NCBI GenBank assembly: GCA_019828595.1
Contig: JAHQRK010000020.1
Coordinates: forward strand, 434,001 to 498,000
DNA: 64,000 bases
Direction of reading: 5' to 3'
Source: Aphanomyces cochlioides
Lineage: Eukaryota; Oomycota; Saprolegniomycetes; Saprolegniales; Verrucalvaceae
Positions 22,072 through 32,410 of the stretch are shown here, piece after piece; the stretch's first letter is position 1; each line of letters opens with the position of its first letter. The position numbers were made by a program, and so were the translations under genes. The notes beneath the pieces are model-generated. The model ran no database searches and was not told the origin of the DNA. It saw only the letters and a program-made list of their open reading frames with translations.

Positions 22072-23189
22072 CATTATTGCTGTCATTGAGTAGCGGGATG
22101 ACTCCGTTAAACTACGCACTTGGTGTACAGTGTAGATGGTTGGGTCCAAGAATTTGCGTTTCTGATTGGATATAAAAAACAGAATTTTTATTGGTTGAAA
22201 TAAAACAATTGTTTTATGAACAAGTGACAATGTGTGGCTGCGAGAGGCTGACAGAGCGTGAATTCTTGTACAAATTATACGATAAAATTGTATATGAATT
22301 GTTTAAATTATGCCAGTTGTAAAGTACTACTCTGGTCAGGAATAATTGTCCCATTGTTAAAACCACTGTATTGTCTTGATATTAGTATACCGATGAAAAT
22401 AGTTAAACTCTGATAATTGATTTAACTTGAACTTAGTATTTAGTTAAACAGTTAAGCAAATAAAACGCTACGTTAAACTACATTTTCCTAGTACGTTAAA
22501 TTTATCCTTTTAGCGCCATGCCGCGCCATGGACTTCGCAAAGTAGCGGGGAGTCACAGACGCTTATTGTTGGTGATATTCGAAAGATTATCATATTTGCT
22601 ACGATATTACATGAGATTTCTTTTGAACGGTGACCCGGTAATGACGAATATCGTTATCATAAACATCCCTCTTGATATGATCCTTTTTCCATCGCGATGC
22701 ATGGTAGTTGATCGCTTGCACACACATGCATAGTCAGGACAAGGAGAGTACTATTCTTAAGTGGCTAATGTGAAAAGAAGCCCCAATACCGGCGTTTGAA
22801 CGACCAGCGGAGGATTAACTAGCCCAAGGACCGACACGACATTTTCGTCGATTCGTATCTTGACAACCACTTTGAATCAAGGTTGACAGAATACATCCAA
22901 TCAAAGCTGAGATCAAGAGCTTTCATTTAAGCCAATCAAACAAGGAAATGGATGTTTTGTTGAATTTAACCGCCAATCCGAAAACAATGGGGCAATTAAT
23001 ATGGACCAGAGTAGTAATGGATTTCTTTCATTTTAAGATTGTCAATTGCGACCTCGGTTCTTTTGTTGCGTCCCTGGCTGTTCCAACAAGAACGCCATTT
23101 CATCGACGTATATCAAGGGTCACTTTGATGGCCAACACAAGAATCTTCCTTGGAGCTCTCTTGTCCGCCGACATTTCACCAAGAAGTGA

Positions 23190-23550
23190 GAGACCCTTCT
23201 GCCCAACACCCTTTTCCAGAGAATGGGACGACTACTACGAATGATGACAACTCAAACAAAGACAGCGATGACGACAGCGATGACGACTGCCTTGAAGAAA
23301 CGAGCTTCCCGTCGTTCCCCAACCGCTCACAAGAAAAGCGCGTTGCAACTCTGGCATTTTTGCGCCGTCAACCCAAGAAAAACAAGATGAGCTTGTTATG
23401 TCAATGCTTATGGCAATTTGCGACGCGTTACCAATTGGTCATCTTGAAGCCATGGGTTTTGAACAAGAAAACGTCGATGCTGCGGTTGTTGCCGAACTTG
23501 AAGATGAAGAAAGCAATAGAGCCCCCGTGCAAAACGCAAGCGTGTAAATA
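23190..23550 (+). pseudogene. Frame-broken coding remnant with Asp/Ser tract
   Basis: One frame has an acidic tract (NSNKDSDDDSDDDC). Another, starting near 23370, reads coherently as MAICDALPIGHLEAMGFEQ and continues to a stop near 23548. The two cannot be joined by an obvious intron. It may be a relic of a transposon DNA-binding gene. Confidence 0.3.
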
Positions 23551-23860
23551 CCACAGTGTCTATATAGTTTAACATGTAATATTCTAATTGAATATTTTGT
23601 GATCTAATTAATAGGGGTATTCAAAGTTGAATTTTATTTGCTTTTCACATTTTTTTAAGCAAATAATTTTATTCGAGAAATGATTTTGAAACTGCTTCAA
23701 GTAATTTAAAGCACCTCACGAGGTGCTTTTGCTTCAGAGTTTTGTGCTTCACAAGAGTCTGACGAGCTGCCATATCGATTGGATTAACATCCAATCAAAT
23801 GTTGGTTTGTGTGTTGGGAAACGACTCTACCAAACAGCATTCGAGCCACAGGCGTCAAGA

Positions 23861-24930
23861 ATGGCCACCGGCTCGACTGGTCGTCGCAGTGTCAGCGATA
23901 TGGAATGGCTGTTGATCTTCGAGTTTCTCGAGAATGAGAAGAATTTCAATATCATCACTGGCAAGGCCACCAAGGGCAAACCTGTACAAGGTGGCCTTGC
24001 CATAACGAAAGCCACGACGACAATCTATAACGTATGTCGGGTTTTAGTTCAATGGCTGAGTTCATTAACCAGAGGGTGCCAGAGCAGTTGAAAGACTGGA
24101 ATAAACGCAGCGCGAAGAAAGATTCGAATCATACCTGCGCTCTTTCAAGGCAGCATTCATGTGGGAAGGCAACAGAGATGGAGGACAAACTGGTCAAGGA
24201 CTGACTGCTAAGGATTATTCGAGTGGTTTGACAACATGATCTACAATTGTTGATATTCATTATAGGTATTACTACTGTTGCTGCTAAATTGGAGAAGATG
24301 TACTTTAACTATGAACGCATGAAGGATCTCTTTCAAGGTCGACAAAACATAGAGCCCAGCCATGTTTCAACCGTTGGTGGTCTTGATTGCAGTGGTAATA
24401 ATGCGGATAGACACAAGCATAACTAACAGTAGATATATCGCCCCAAGCGCCTACGAACGCCAACGATGACGGCGAAATTGAACTAGATGAAGCTTCAGAC
24501 TCCAGTTTCGACGATGAATCAATTCCCACTCTACCTACCCATCAACGATTAGGATGCGGATTTAGAAGCAAAGTCCGATGATGACTCTGGTGCCTTGCAG
24601 CTTGAATCGAAACAACGAAAACGCAAAGAATTGCCAAAGCATGATGACAAACCGTCTTCTAACGTCAAGAAAGCACGCTTCCAGGAAATTCCAACACCCG
24701 ACAAGCGATCGGCTGGACGCAAAGACTTTGTTTCTGCCTACGAGGCTGGACAAAACAAAATGCTCGATTTGAAGCGAGAAAAATTCGAGCACTCAAAAGA
24801 AATTCGAGCTTTGAAGCTCAAACAAGCAATGCATGAGGCTCGAGCTAACTTCGTAGCGCAACTGATGAGAGATGGTCATACGATGGATCACATAAGAGAA
24901 GCAGTTCACGTAGCTTTTGGGGAAGATTAA
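23861..24930 (+). pseudogene. Harbinger accessory Myb/SANT-like DNA-binding gene, degraded
   Basis: The start ATG opens MATGSTGRRSVSDMEW, followed by a helical region with FEFLENEKNFNIITGKATK. The reading then needs frame changes near 24035 and 24110 to continue through MAEFINQRVPEQLKDW and FESYLRSFKAAFMWEGNR. The last part, 24595–24930, is open and basic (KRSAGRKDFVSAYEAGQ), ending in a charged helix. Some interruptions further on (about 24240–24270 and 24420–24432) look like introns, but the first two do not. The protein would be the partner that helps the transposase bind DNA. Position opposite the transposase supports the call. Confidence 0.6.
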
Positions 24931-24947
24931 ACTTTGCATTAATACAT

Positions 24948-26198
24948 TTACTTTTTCCAATGGTCTAGCACTCTCGTTTTGATAATCTCACGCCAATGAG
25001 CACCAGAAAGACTCATGTTTTGCCGCACAGACTTGCGACTTCGGTTCTTCTCTTGAATTGGCTCAACATAACCCATTGGGTGGTTTTGACTGTTAACGAC
25101 GTTGTGCAAAACACAACAAGCAACAACCCAGCCACATACTCTCTCAATATCTGAATGATATTTGATACGAAGAGGAATTCCACGAAGGCTCTGCCACCTG
25201 CCTTTAAGTATACAATTGCCATGCTCAGACACGGCTCCCGCTGATGCAAGATACGTGTTAAATTCTGCGTTGTCAAATTCAAGTGAATAAGGTTGTCGAT
25301 ACGGGACCACCATGTGCAGAGTCAGAGCAAAACCAGAATCGCCAAGCTGGTATTCCTCGTTTGAAAAATACAACTGAGGACGCTTGAACACATCAGTTGT
25401 CTTCCATATTGTTGAATCATGTACGCTACCGGGCCATCCAACTACAACATATCGTATTTGACGTTCAACGTCAAATGTTAGGATAGTATTCATTGAGTAC
25501 GTCTTCTTACGAGAAAAATAGACTTCTCCATCAAGTGTTGGCTTCTCAAAGAGGACGCAATGAGTCCCATCTGTCGAAACTATACAACCATCAAACCCAA
25601 ACTCCTGTTTATTCAAGACTGAGAGACGGAGGCGTTCATTCGCCGAGGGCCAATAAATCCATTCTTTTGACAAATTCGTGAGAGCCCTAATAACACGACT
25701 CGTGTAGAGAAGAACAGAACCTTGTCCAACGCCTTTGGCACGTGCAACCATGCCGCATGAAGCACCGCTTCCACTATGACCCATGCGATGAAGTGCACAC
25801 GCCAGTTGTACCCAGACAGACACTTGTGAGTTGTTGGAGGAGCTTTGAAAGATGGAATCATGTTCAATAAGGCCCAAGATGTAGGCAAACGTATACTGAG
25901 ACACCCGTAGCTCTCGCACAAAGTCATCAATATGCAGATATGGCAAGATAGAGAGACCTCCAAGTGATTTAACCAAGGGAAGTCGAGGCTGGAGATAACG
26001 CACTCGAAGAATACAATTGTAAATGTTGACCAAATGTCTGATCATGTGTTTCACTTTGGAGTTTGAGGTCGGGTGTTGAGTAACAAGCTGCTTAATCAGC
26101 TTTTCGATACATCTAAGGATGGCAATGCGCTCGCCTTGTCGTGGCATGACGAAACTCCTCGAGTTTGAAACTATCTTCAAAACTGACAATGTGAACAT
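24948..26198 (-). CDS. Harbinger DDE transposase, uninterrupted
   Basis: A single open frame of 416 codons; the start is more likely the Met of MPRQGERIAILRCIEK at 26147, giving 399 residues. A helical N-terminal region with an HTH-like segment (VWVQLACALHRMGHSGSG) precedes a DDE nuclease domain. That domain has GCIVSTDGTHCVLFEKP (first Asp), VVGWPGSVHDSTIWK, QLGDSGFALTLHMVVPY (second Asp) and FNTYLASAGAVSEHGNCIL with the Glu. The arrangement and length fit HARBI1/PIF transposases. No stop or frameshift is present, and the gene sits between intact terminal repeats, so the enzyme could still be functional. Mobilisation would also depend on the degraded partner gene. Confidence 0.88.
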   Translation of the reverse strand: MFTLSVLKIVSNSRSFVMPRQGERIAILRCIEKLIKQLVTQHPTSNSKVKHMIRHLVNIYNCILRVRYLQPRLPLVKSLGGLSILPYLHIDDFVRELRVSQYTFAYILGLIEHDSIFQSSSNNSQVSVWVQLACALHRMGHSGSGASCGMVARAKGVGQGSVLLYTSRVIRALTNLSKEWIYWPSANERLRLSVLNKQEFGFDGCIVSTDGTHCVLFEKPTLDGEVYFSRKKTYSMNTILTFDVERQIRYVVVGWPGSVHDSTIWKTTDVFKRPQLYFSNEEYQLGDSGFALTLHMVVPYRQPYSLEFDNAEFNTYLASAGAVSEHGNCILKGRWQSLRGIPLRIKYHSDIERVCGWVVACCVLHNVVNSQNHPMGYVEPIQEKNRSRKSVRQNMSLSGAHWREIIKTRVLDHWKK

Positions 26199-26334
26199 AA
26201 AAGCATATTATTAACTTGAATACCCCAACCAAATGTTACTTCGACACATTTGCTTTTCACAGCATCCGATAAAAAAATATTTGCTTTAAAAGCAGCAAAA
26301 GCAAGAACAAAATTCAACTTTGAATACCCCTAAT

Positions 26335-26561
26335 GTAAATACATAACAATTCGAATGACATTTAGTCAACACAAGTAAAGTCTTTTTCAACGATAATGAA
26401 ATTGTACCTATCACATTGACAGTATTGTATCTGAACATCCGCATTGATACTACTTCAAATGAACTTTAATTTTGATACTATTGTATAAGTGAACATTAGT
26501 ATTGAATCTATTGTATATATAACAATCGTATCGATACTATTGTTTCAATGAACATTTACAT
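26335..26561. repeat. Degenerate tandem-like AT-rich repeats
   Basis: Between about 26425 and 26560 the unit GATACTATTGTATAAGTGAA recurs three to four times with changes, about 30–40 bases apart. No coding sequence is seen. Confidence 0.4.
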
Positions 26562-28290
26562 CTAATCGTAGTATCTCGTCTGAGGGTTGTCGTTGGAGGT
26601 AGTGACTTTGCGCTTTCTCCTGTTGTCACACATCTTGATGTTCTCTAGATATAATTCCAAGGGGCGCAGCAGTTTGGTACAAACATGAAATTGATGCTCA
26701 CTTGACCTAGCTTTGTCAAGATGCGCTTGCATAGCCTGCAAGATATCGATGCAGTGCGCCATCGTTTCGTCTTGGGTCTGACGAGCTGCCATGTCAATCT
26801 CTTCAAGCATGTTGTCATCTAGGTTGAATGTGTCTTCTTCCAGACACCGGGTGGAGGGTGAGTGTCGCTCACATTTACATTGGTACTTGTACAACACACC
26901 GCTTTGTTGAATGAACATGTAAGATAAAGGATACCCTTCTCCGCGAAAATTGATCAAGAGAGCGAAAAGCTCCATTGAGCTCGTATTTGTCGAATGCGTG
27001 CTATCAATGCAGACCTCCTTCATGAACTTCAGATCATTTGCCACGAATTGAGTATTGAAATCGTTGAGTATTCCATCCAGCATGATATGAAAACATTCAA
27101 CTGCCTTGTTTGTCGTTTCAGCTGGAGACACAATCTTTCCGAATGAAATGTCAGAAAAATTTGAGCAAAACGATATTGCTGAAAGGTAGGGATCACTGTC
27201 GGTCTTGAATTCACCATGAAGAATCTAAACATAAGTGACCTAGGCAAAGAAGGAGTTTCACCTTTCGGCAGATATGCGCAATCTGACGATACGAAGGGAC
27301 AGAATGGGGACTTCCCTTTAATTTTGCTCTGACGAGTCGCGACACATGTGATGGAGTGTGTGTCTTTGCTGTTTGTTTAATGAAGTCCTGCACCTACAGC
27401 AGTATGAATACCGTGTAACATGAGCAAATGTATTAATGGAATACATACAATGCCACACAGATACTACAGTACCGTTGACAACCCACTGATACACGTGTAC
27501 CAATACCAGAGCACATATGCAAATGCACATCATTACCTCTTGAGGAATGAGGAGTGAAGCGTGTTCAATGCCATCGTGGTTCTCATCGTGACGGAAACGC
27601 ACAAAAACCCATTTTCCAAACAGCACAGTATTGAGCTCACCGTAACAGTCATACGTCTGAAAAGAAAGCTTGTTCCGTTTTGCTTGTCGGTCAGTCAAGT
27701 CCAAACGTTTCTGGCTTTGAACAAGTCGGTCTCTTGTGTCGCTGCGCTGAGAACACTGATAGCGCATTACAAAAGCATTGTGGGAATTGTGAAAAGCCCT
27801 CTTCTCCTCTTTTCTGCGATTGCTAGTCATGTCTTATACTCGGGTATATGTAACTCTGTAGCTGACCTTGTAGTCAAATGCGTCTGCAAAGGCTTTCCGT
27901 ACGCGGTCAAATACACGTTGTCGCTCTTCTGGTGACCTCATTGCGAGTTCTTCGACGTGTAAGCACATGAGAAAAATGGTGTAACCGCTGTGGTCCAGAA
28001 CAAATTGCTTCAGGTTGATATCGAATTCTCGGAAACTCTCAAATCACGAGGAACGAAGCGTATTTTAGGATCGTACAATGAGGAACCATGTGCTGGCCGT
28101 CCTCGCTTGATCCTGCACAGTAAACAGGACTTGTAAGGGATGGTCGTTGTTTTTTTCATCCATGAATGACGACCAGTGTCGCAATAGTCCACAGAGTGTG
28201 CATCGAATTTGGCAGACCTCGTCGTGTTCTCTGGAGCACATCAGGTGTCCCAAACTCATCAGGTGTTCCAAAATGCGCCTGACTGGGGGC
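26562..28290 (-). CDS. MULE-like transposase gene, apparently truncated
   Basis: The last three exons join across introns 27394–27536 (143 nt) and 27225–27261 (37 nt). Upstream exons between about 27800 and 28290 are likely but not fixed. The N-terminal half has a pattern seen before MULE domains: HASLLIPQEVQDFIKQTA followed by a basic helical stretch (VRAKLKGSPHSVPSYRQIAH). The MULE core starts with VCIDSTHSTNTSSMEL, carrying the first catalytic Asp, and a strand with FRGEGYPLSYMFI. After that the expected rest of the DDE domain is missing. The sequence goes straight to a Cys/His piece and a charged C-terminus (NRRKRKVTTSNDN). It may be an internally deleted transposase or a derived host protein. 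The upstream part near 28100–28250 holds CxxC pairs that may form a zinc motif. Confidence 0.5.
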
Positions 28291-28299
28291 ATTTACCAG

Positions 28300-28688
28300 C
28301 CATTCAGGTTTGTTCATGTTTTTAGCCAATCAGATTTCTTTCATATTTTTAGCCAATCAAATGACTTTTCATTTTTAGCCAATCAAAATGCTTTATATCT
28401 GAACCAATCAGATTCATTCATTATTTTACTCAATCATCTACACTGTACACCAAGAGCCGTAAAATATTGTGCTCTTCTGTTGTTTTGGCAATTCTCAATG
28501 GAAAATCCCTGAATTAGCTCCATAGACCATCAGATTTATTTTCAATCACACCTCCTTTAAACCTTAATCTGATAGCAAATGAGCTGTACAAGGTCGAACG
28601 ATCTTGCGATTTATTCAATCGAGATAAGAATAGCAGTCTCGAGCCTGACATTCTGATAGGAGTTACACAACTCCTATCGCTGAGGGCC
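28300..28688. repeat. Array of CCAATCA-containing repeats
   Basis: TTTTAGCCAATCA-like units occur at about 28321, 28347, 28373 and 28401, spaced roughly 26 bases apart, followed by other CCAATCA copies. The sequence at 28435–28454 repeats, inverted, the one at 22119–22138. No gene is seen before the transposase start at 28689. Confidence 0.55.
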
Positions 28689-29650
28689 ATGTACAGCAAA
28701 GACTTGCGGTGGAGATCAATTGTGTTGCGATACCTTTATGGCATTGATGTGTCCGATATTTCACACCTCCTTGGAATGTCTGAACGTTCCATCGCTCGTT
28801 GGAATCGCCAATTCAAAGCATGTGGCCATGTAAGCGATAAGAAGAAGTTAAAGCGAGCGTCCCGATGGGAAGCAATAGTGATTGAATTTACTCTGGGCTA
28901 TGTCTCTCAACATCCGTGTTTCTACATTGAAGAACTACAAGAGGCGCTGAAAGCACGCTTCCCTTCATTGAAGAATGTGAGTACCTCGACCATTTGTAGA
29001 GCTCTTCGATTCGATCTTAAATTGACCAGAAAAGTTCTCGAAAAGCGAGCACGTGAAAGTAGTGAAGATGAAATCCGTATGTACCGCAGTCGACTGGAAC
29101 CATTTTACACGCATCCCAGCCAGATAGTATTTGTCGATGAGACCTCAAAAGATGGCCGCGACGCATTACGTCGCTATGCATGGTCTCGAAGGAATACACC
29201 GGCAATTGTTACGCTTCCTTTCTCGCGAGGCCAGCGTGTTTCTATCTTGGCTGGATTTGATTGCACAGGGTTTATTAGTTGGCAATTTACTGAGGGAACC
29301 TTTGATCGACAAAAGTTTCATGCCGCTATATGCTCTCACATTATCCCATATCTCAATCCATGGCCATTCCCAAGGTCAATTTTGATACTCGATAACGCAA
29401 AAATCCACATGTACAAGGAATTGGAATCTGCTGTACATTCTCGTGGAGCTCTCTTATTCTTTCTACCACCATATTGCCCCCAATTAAATCCAATTGAAGT
29501 CGCATTCGCTCGTTGAAACATCCTTTGGCTTTTAGAGTTGACATACACCGAACACTCTCCGTTGGAATGGCGACTTGTTTAGCAAAAGACGAGTCGACAT
29601 CCTCAGCGTACAATTTGTACTTGCATTGTGGCTATGAGGTAAACGTTTTG
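28689..29650 (+). pseudogene. Tc1/mariner (IS630-type) transposase with a C-terminal frameshift
   Basis: The main frame (28689–29516) starts at MYSKDLRWRSIVLRYLYG. Two HTH segments (DISHLLGMSERSIARWNRQF and a second near KNVSTSTICRALRFD) precede a DDE_3 nuclease domain with VFVDETSKDG (first Asp), ILILDNAKIHMYKELE (second Asp) and FFLPPYCPQLNPIEVAF (third acidic residue). The frame ends at a TGA directly after EVAFAR. One missing base there would restore a tail typical of these transposases (KHPLAFRVDIHRTLSVGMAT), which stays open to about 29640. I could not identify terminal repeats with confidence. Confidence 0.82.
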
Positions 29651-29694
29651 AATGCAGACAAAATTTAGGAACCTTAAAGCTTTATTACAATGCA

Positions 29695-30615
29695 TTACAC
29701 AACTGATTGAATATGTGTATCCTCACTGCCTTCACTGTTTGCGTCAGCACAGTGATCAACATCTCGAACATTTGGCATTGAGGATGATGCTGCTTCTTGC
29801 ATTGGCGGTCTAAACGGCTGGTACAAATTGTACGGTGGCAATCCAAGTAGACTTCGCAGTTGAGTAATGTTGACGAAGAACGTAACTTGGTCCCCATTGA
29901 TGCGGAAGCGAAGCGGTTGGTATTCCATGGCATCCTCTGACTGTCTCTGATTTCGAGTATCATCCAAATTTGCCTGTTGGCGGTCAATATGGTTGAGTTG
30001 TTGGATTGTTGGGTTGTCTGGGAGATTTTCATAGTCTGGACTTTCGATTTGACGTGCATAATAGGCACTAAGATAGCCCAATGCAGCGGGTCCTGGTTGT
30101 ACCGGCCGGTCAATAGACATTATACGCTGAGCAGCTTCTGCAATTCGATTTTCAGTTGCTCGTCGTATCTGCTGTGTGCTTAAAGTTTTCTTTTCAAGGT
30201 AAACAAAAATCATGAATTGAAAGTCACCTCCGCCACCAAACCGTGCATTCTTGAGTTGATGATTATTCCATCCAGATCGTGCTGTCAATACCAAGTTGTT
30301 GCTGCTCAAAAGAACGTAATCCTGTTGTTTGGTGTGGCGGCCTAGCTTTGCATATATTTCAAAGGAGTCAGGAAACTCTAATGTTGGCTTGTCTTTCTCG
30401 GAATTGTGTTTTGATGCAAAGACTTCCACGGCAGTCTTTACTCGGTCCGACACCTTTCGACGAAACACACCATAAGAATCATCCTGCGTGTCGAATGAGA
30501 GCTCTATGCCTTGCTCTGCGTAAGATCTGGACGTTGCCAATGCCTTCCCAATCTTGATGCTCAAGGAAACAATGAGAGAGCTTGGTAGAGGAAGCGTAGA
30601 ACCGGTAGGCGCCAT
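29695..30615 (-). CDS. Hypothetical protein, 306 residues, probably transposon-associated
   Basis: An uninterrupted frame from the ATG that opens MAPTGSTLPLPSSLIV to a stop at 29695. It has mixed alpha/beta composition in the first 170 residues (SYAEQGIELSFDTQDD; FEIYAKLGRHTKQQDYVL) and a helical, polar second half with Gln/Asn-rich and Pro-rich pieces. I recognise no domain. The frame is open upstream to 30786. It lies between a Tc1/mariner pseudogene and a Mutator-like element, so a mobile origin is possible, but no terminal repeats tie it to either neighbour. Confidence 0.5.
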   Translation of the reverse strand: MAPTGSTLPLPSSLIVSLSIKIGKALATSRSYAEQGIELSFDTQDDSYGVFRRKVSDRVKTAVEVFASKHNSEKDKPTLEFPDSFEIYAKLGRHTKQQDYVLLSSNNLVLTARSGWNNHQLKNARFGGGGDFQFMIFVYLEKKTLSTQQIRRATENRIAEAAQRIMSIDRPVQPGPAALGYLSAYYARQIESPDYENLPDNPTIQQLNHIDRQQANLDDTRNQRQSEDAMEYQPLRFRINGDQVTFFVNITQLRSLLGLPPYNLYQPFRPPMQEAASSSMPNVRDVDHCADANSEGSEDTHIQSVV

Positions 30616-31004
30616 GATAGTCCGTCCTTTCAGCTCGTTTGCCGTTTTAGAACAATGAAACCACTGGCAAAGATCCGATTTATTGGTAATTATAATCATA
30701 TTTATTCTAAATTTGCCTGGAATAGCCAAGGCATCCCTTCCGAATTGGAGTGTGAAATCGGATGCCAAACAAACTGCAAAGCACAATAACTATTAATAAT
30801 TCTGTAGCGAGCGGGAGCCTACATATTTCGACTTTTGAGGACGAAATTAATTATCCGGACGACTTATTTAGGCAATTTAGAGGGCTTTCTGCCGGATAGA
30901 GCCTTTCCCTCATATTCAGGGGGTCTGAACAACAGTGGTACTGTTTTAATGAGGGAATTTCTCAGCGGGAGGACAATGTGTGCAATCGAGAGCGAGCCGC
31001 CTGA
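30616..31004. other. Flanking sequence of the Mutator-like element
   Basis: No gene is supported. It ends with GCCGCCTGA (30996–31004), the left copy of the element's 9-bp target duplication. Confidence 0.5.
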
Positions 31005-31194
31005 GAGTAATTCCCCCAGAACAGGGTGGTTTGCCCTCAGAACAGGGTAGTACCTCCCTGTTCTGAGGGAATCCGGATAAAATCCGGATACTATCGGATT
31101 ATCAAATAATTACCCTCATGAGTAGTGATGCTTGTTCTCCAATCGTTCTATTATTTGATAGCCAGTAGTTTCTAGAGCATTTTAAAACTTAAGA

Positions 31195-31843
31195 AGACAT
31201 CCAAGCAGCAGCTCAAGTGCATGGTTGCGAACTGTGGGGCGATTATCTTGTACACGAATTTCCCAACTCACATGAAAAACCGACACAAGGAAATTCCAGA
31301 AAATCGCCACATTCGACTCATGTGGGGACGTCTCGTGTTGGAAGATGGATGTTTGGCGCCCTAAACTCCTCCTCGGCGATCGGCTGGAGTTCAGTCACAG
31401 TATGCTTTGCCTCCATCAAATCCTATTGGTCAAAATGTGTCATCCAACGACGACGACCAAACAACCAATGAAGTGACGACTCGCGACGACGAAGACGATC
31501 TCATGCATGATATCATGTGTGGGGAAAGGTTGAACAGAGCATTTTGCGCCTGTTGATTATCCAGACTAAGGCGTGTGGGGGCAAACCAAGAGATATTTTG
31601 GCACCTATTTTGATGAGCCAAGGCAACACCGAAGGCATGGCTAGTCCTGCACAATCTTTCGACACAAATGCAGCCGAGAATGATGAAGAAGAGACCGAAG
31701 AAGAGACCAACAATCACGATGAAGAAGAGACCAAAGAAGAGGCGAACCATCAAGATGTCGAAAGTCCGGTGAGACCACCTCGTCAGAAGAAAAGACGAAC
31801 AAGTGCTGAACGTGTAGCAAAAATGGTTCGCATGTTATCTTAG
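31195..31843 (+). pseudogene. Zinc-finger-like and acidic fragment inside the Mutator-like element
   Basis: The frame through 31195–31370 reads QQLKCMVANCGAIILYTNF and continues THMKNRHKEIPENRH, a C-x4-C-x12-H-x4-H finger. It is then broken. A second open stretch near 31610–31840 is acidic (NDEEETEEETNNHDEEE) with a basic end (RPPRQKKRRTSAERVAKM). I take both as pieces of one captured or element-encoded DNA-binding gene, but no continuous frame links them. Confidence 0.35.
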
Positions 31844-31879
31844 CTTTATAATTCATTCTAATGCATTTAGTTCCATGAA

Positions 31880-32408
31880 ATAGTTTTGGCAACTTGTAGA
31901 AAGTAATCATAGTTCTAGTAGCTTCTAGAAGTTATTATCTTCTGAGCCTTCTGCAACATTGTAAAGTTCTGCAAACTTCTAGATTTCTGCCAGCTTCTAG
32001 TGAGTAGTACTAGTTTCAGTAACTTCTACTAGATGCACACACCATATCTCGCCAACGGAGACGAATTGTAGTTTCCACAAATTAACCAATCAAAGAGGAG
32101 ATCCTAAGCTGTCTATTGAACCAATCATCGTTGAATATTTCGATGATTTTTGAAAAAAATTCTGCAGAGAATGTAACTGTAGCAATTATTTCGGACCAGA
32201 GTAGTAACATTTTTGACAACTTTTAGAAAGTAATAGTAGTTCTTGTAACTTCTCCTTATCTTCTGTAACTTCTCCTAACTTCCAGACGATATTATCTTCT
32301 CTAACTTCTAATAACTTCCAGAAGGTTTTATCTTCTGTAACTCCTTCAACATCGTTAAGTTCTGCTAATTTCTAGAAAGTAATACTTGTTATAGTAACTT
32401 CTGACATC
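31880..32408. repeat. Subterminal repeats rich in TTCTAGAAG-like words (left block)
   Basis: Many copies of AACTTCTAGAA, CTTCTAGT and AACTTCTAC occur irregularly. The right block, 34060–34230, has the same words in inverted orientation (TAGAAGTACTAGAAGC). They are probably internal repeats of the Mutator-like element on both sides of the pogo insertion. Confidence 0.55.
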
Positions 32409-32410
32409 TA

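Larger units (their letters stand above)
21812..23612. other. Gene-poor AT-rich region with repeat debris
   Basis: Holds two adjacent perfect hairpins (22021–22071) and a 20-bp sequence (22119–22138) repeated inverted at 28435–28454. A frame-broken coding remnant lies near 23200–23550. No intact gene is visible. Confidence 0.5.
23613..26331. mobile_element. Harbinger-type DNA transposon, about 2.7 kb, 23-bp perfect terminal repeats
   Basis: The left end (23613–23635) starts AGGGGTATTCAAAGTTGAAT and is matched perfectly in reverse complement over 23 bp at the right end (26309–26331). AAT flanks both ends (23610–23612 and 26332–26334), a 3-bp target duplication. Subterminal sequences are also similar, with TTTGCTTTT words on both sides. 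Inside are a minus-strand transposase with an uninterrupted frame and a degraded plus-strand DNA-binding gene, the usual convergent Harbinger pair. Confidence 0.88.

Noticed and set aside
28321..28420. CRISPR-like array
   Set aside because: Units are short, spacers are not unique sequences of constant length, and the DNA is eukaryotic; it is a CCAATCA repeat cluster.
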